A stretch of 6,851 bases of DNA. It comes from Chloroflexota bacterium (GTDB lineage Bacteria; Chloroflexota; Limnocylindria; QHBO01). The stretch is from contig JACDBZ010000135.1 of NCBI GenBank assembly GCA_013694645.1, positions 1 through 6,851 of the forward strand, written 5' to 3'. Of this stretch, positions 6,752 through 6,851 are shown piece by piece. Under the pieces are notes generated by a model. That model was not told the DNA's origin. It saw only the letters and a program-made list of their open reading frames with translations, and did no database searches. How positions within the stretch are numbered: position 1 is the stretch's first letter; each line of letters begins with the position of its first letter. Made by a program: the position numbers and the translations under genes.

Positions 6752-6851
6752 GGGCAGTTCGCGAAGCTGTCGCGGACTCCTTCCCGCACGCCGGATCGTT
6801 CGGTCGTACCGGCGCAGGCAGGTTTCGACCGAAATTCCGGTCGTTGCCCGA
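6752..6851. other. Non-coding 3' flank with alternating inverted repeats
   Basis: After the stop at 6751 no gene is visible in the last 100 bases. TTCGGTCG (6799-6806), CGACCGAA (6826-6833) and CGGTCG (6838-6843) are alternating complementary arms. The best hairpin is CGACCG / AAATTC loop / CGGTCG at 6826-6843. No T-run follows, so an intrinsic terminator is not supported. A palindrome TTCGCGAA lies at 6758-6765. Confidence 0.45.

Noticed and set aside
6826..6843. Intrinsic terminator after the fusion gene
   Set aside because: The hairpin is only 6 bp and is followed by TTGCCC rather than a T-run.

Overview
The window is GC-rich bacterial DNA with strong G/C at third codon positions and GAGGG-type ribosome binding sites. 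It is filled by a compact membrane-glycosylation locus. The gene families and style suggest an uncultured, high-GC bacterium (Chloroflexota or an actinobacterium-like lineage). No marker gene is present, so this placement is a weak inference. I saw no mobile elements, CRISPR arrays, tRNA or rRNA genes.

Layout. Two genes run leftward from a short divergent control region at about 2078-2191. The first is a DUF2723/TMEM260-type polytopic glycosyltransferase (503-2077). The second, translationally coupled by an ATGA overlap, is a family 2 glycosyltransferase of the polyprenyl-phosphate-sugar synthase type (506 to beyond base 1). Rightward runs one very large gene (2192-6751, 1519 aa). It fuses two complete GT-C membrane glycosyltransferases: a Gpi18/COG5542-like mannosyltransferase (residues ~1-490) and a protein O-mannosyltransferase (PMT)-like enzyme (~556-1519). 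The last 100 bases are non-coding.

Likely teamwork (inference from families). The GT2 enzyme would load a sugar, classically mannose from GDP-mannose, onto a polyprenyl phosphate on the cytoplasmic face. The three GT-C modules would use such lipid-linked sugars on the outer face to glycosylate exported proteins or surface glycans. Donor synthase and three users therefore sit around one divergent promoter region.

Most unusual point: the PMT half carries a soluble insertion of about 340 residues between the first-loop HPMLAK motif and the next conserved WR motif. In ordinary PMTs these lie only about 15-20 residues apart. The insertion looks like a seven-bladed beta-propeller, is acidic, and lacks Lys and Cys. 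Together with the GT-C/GT-C fusion, this gives a domain architecture I do not recognise from described enzymes. The control region also holds alternating inverted repeats spaced exactly 11 bp apart, and a perfect 18-bp palindrome lies just inside the start of the fusion gene.
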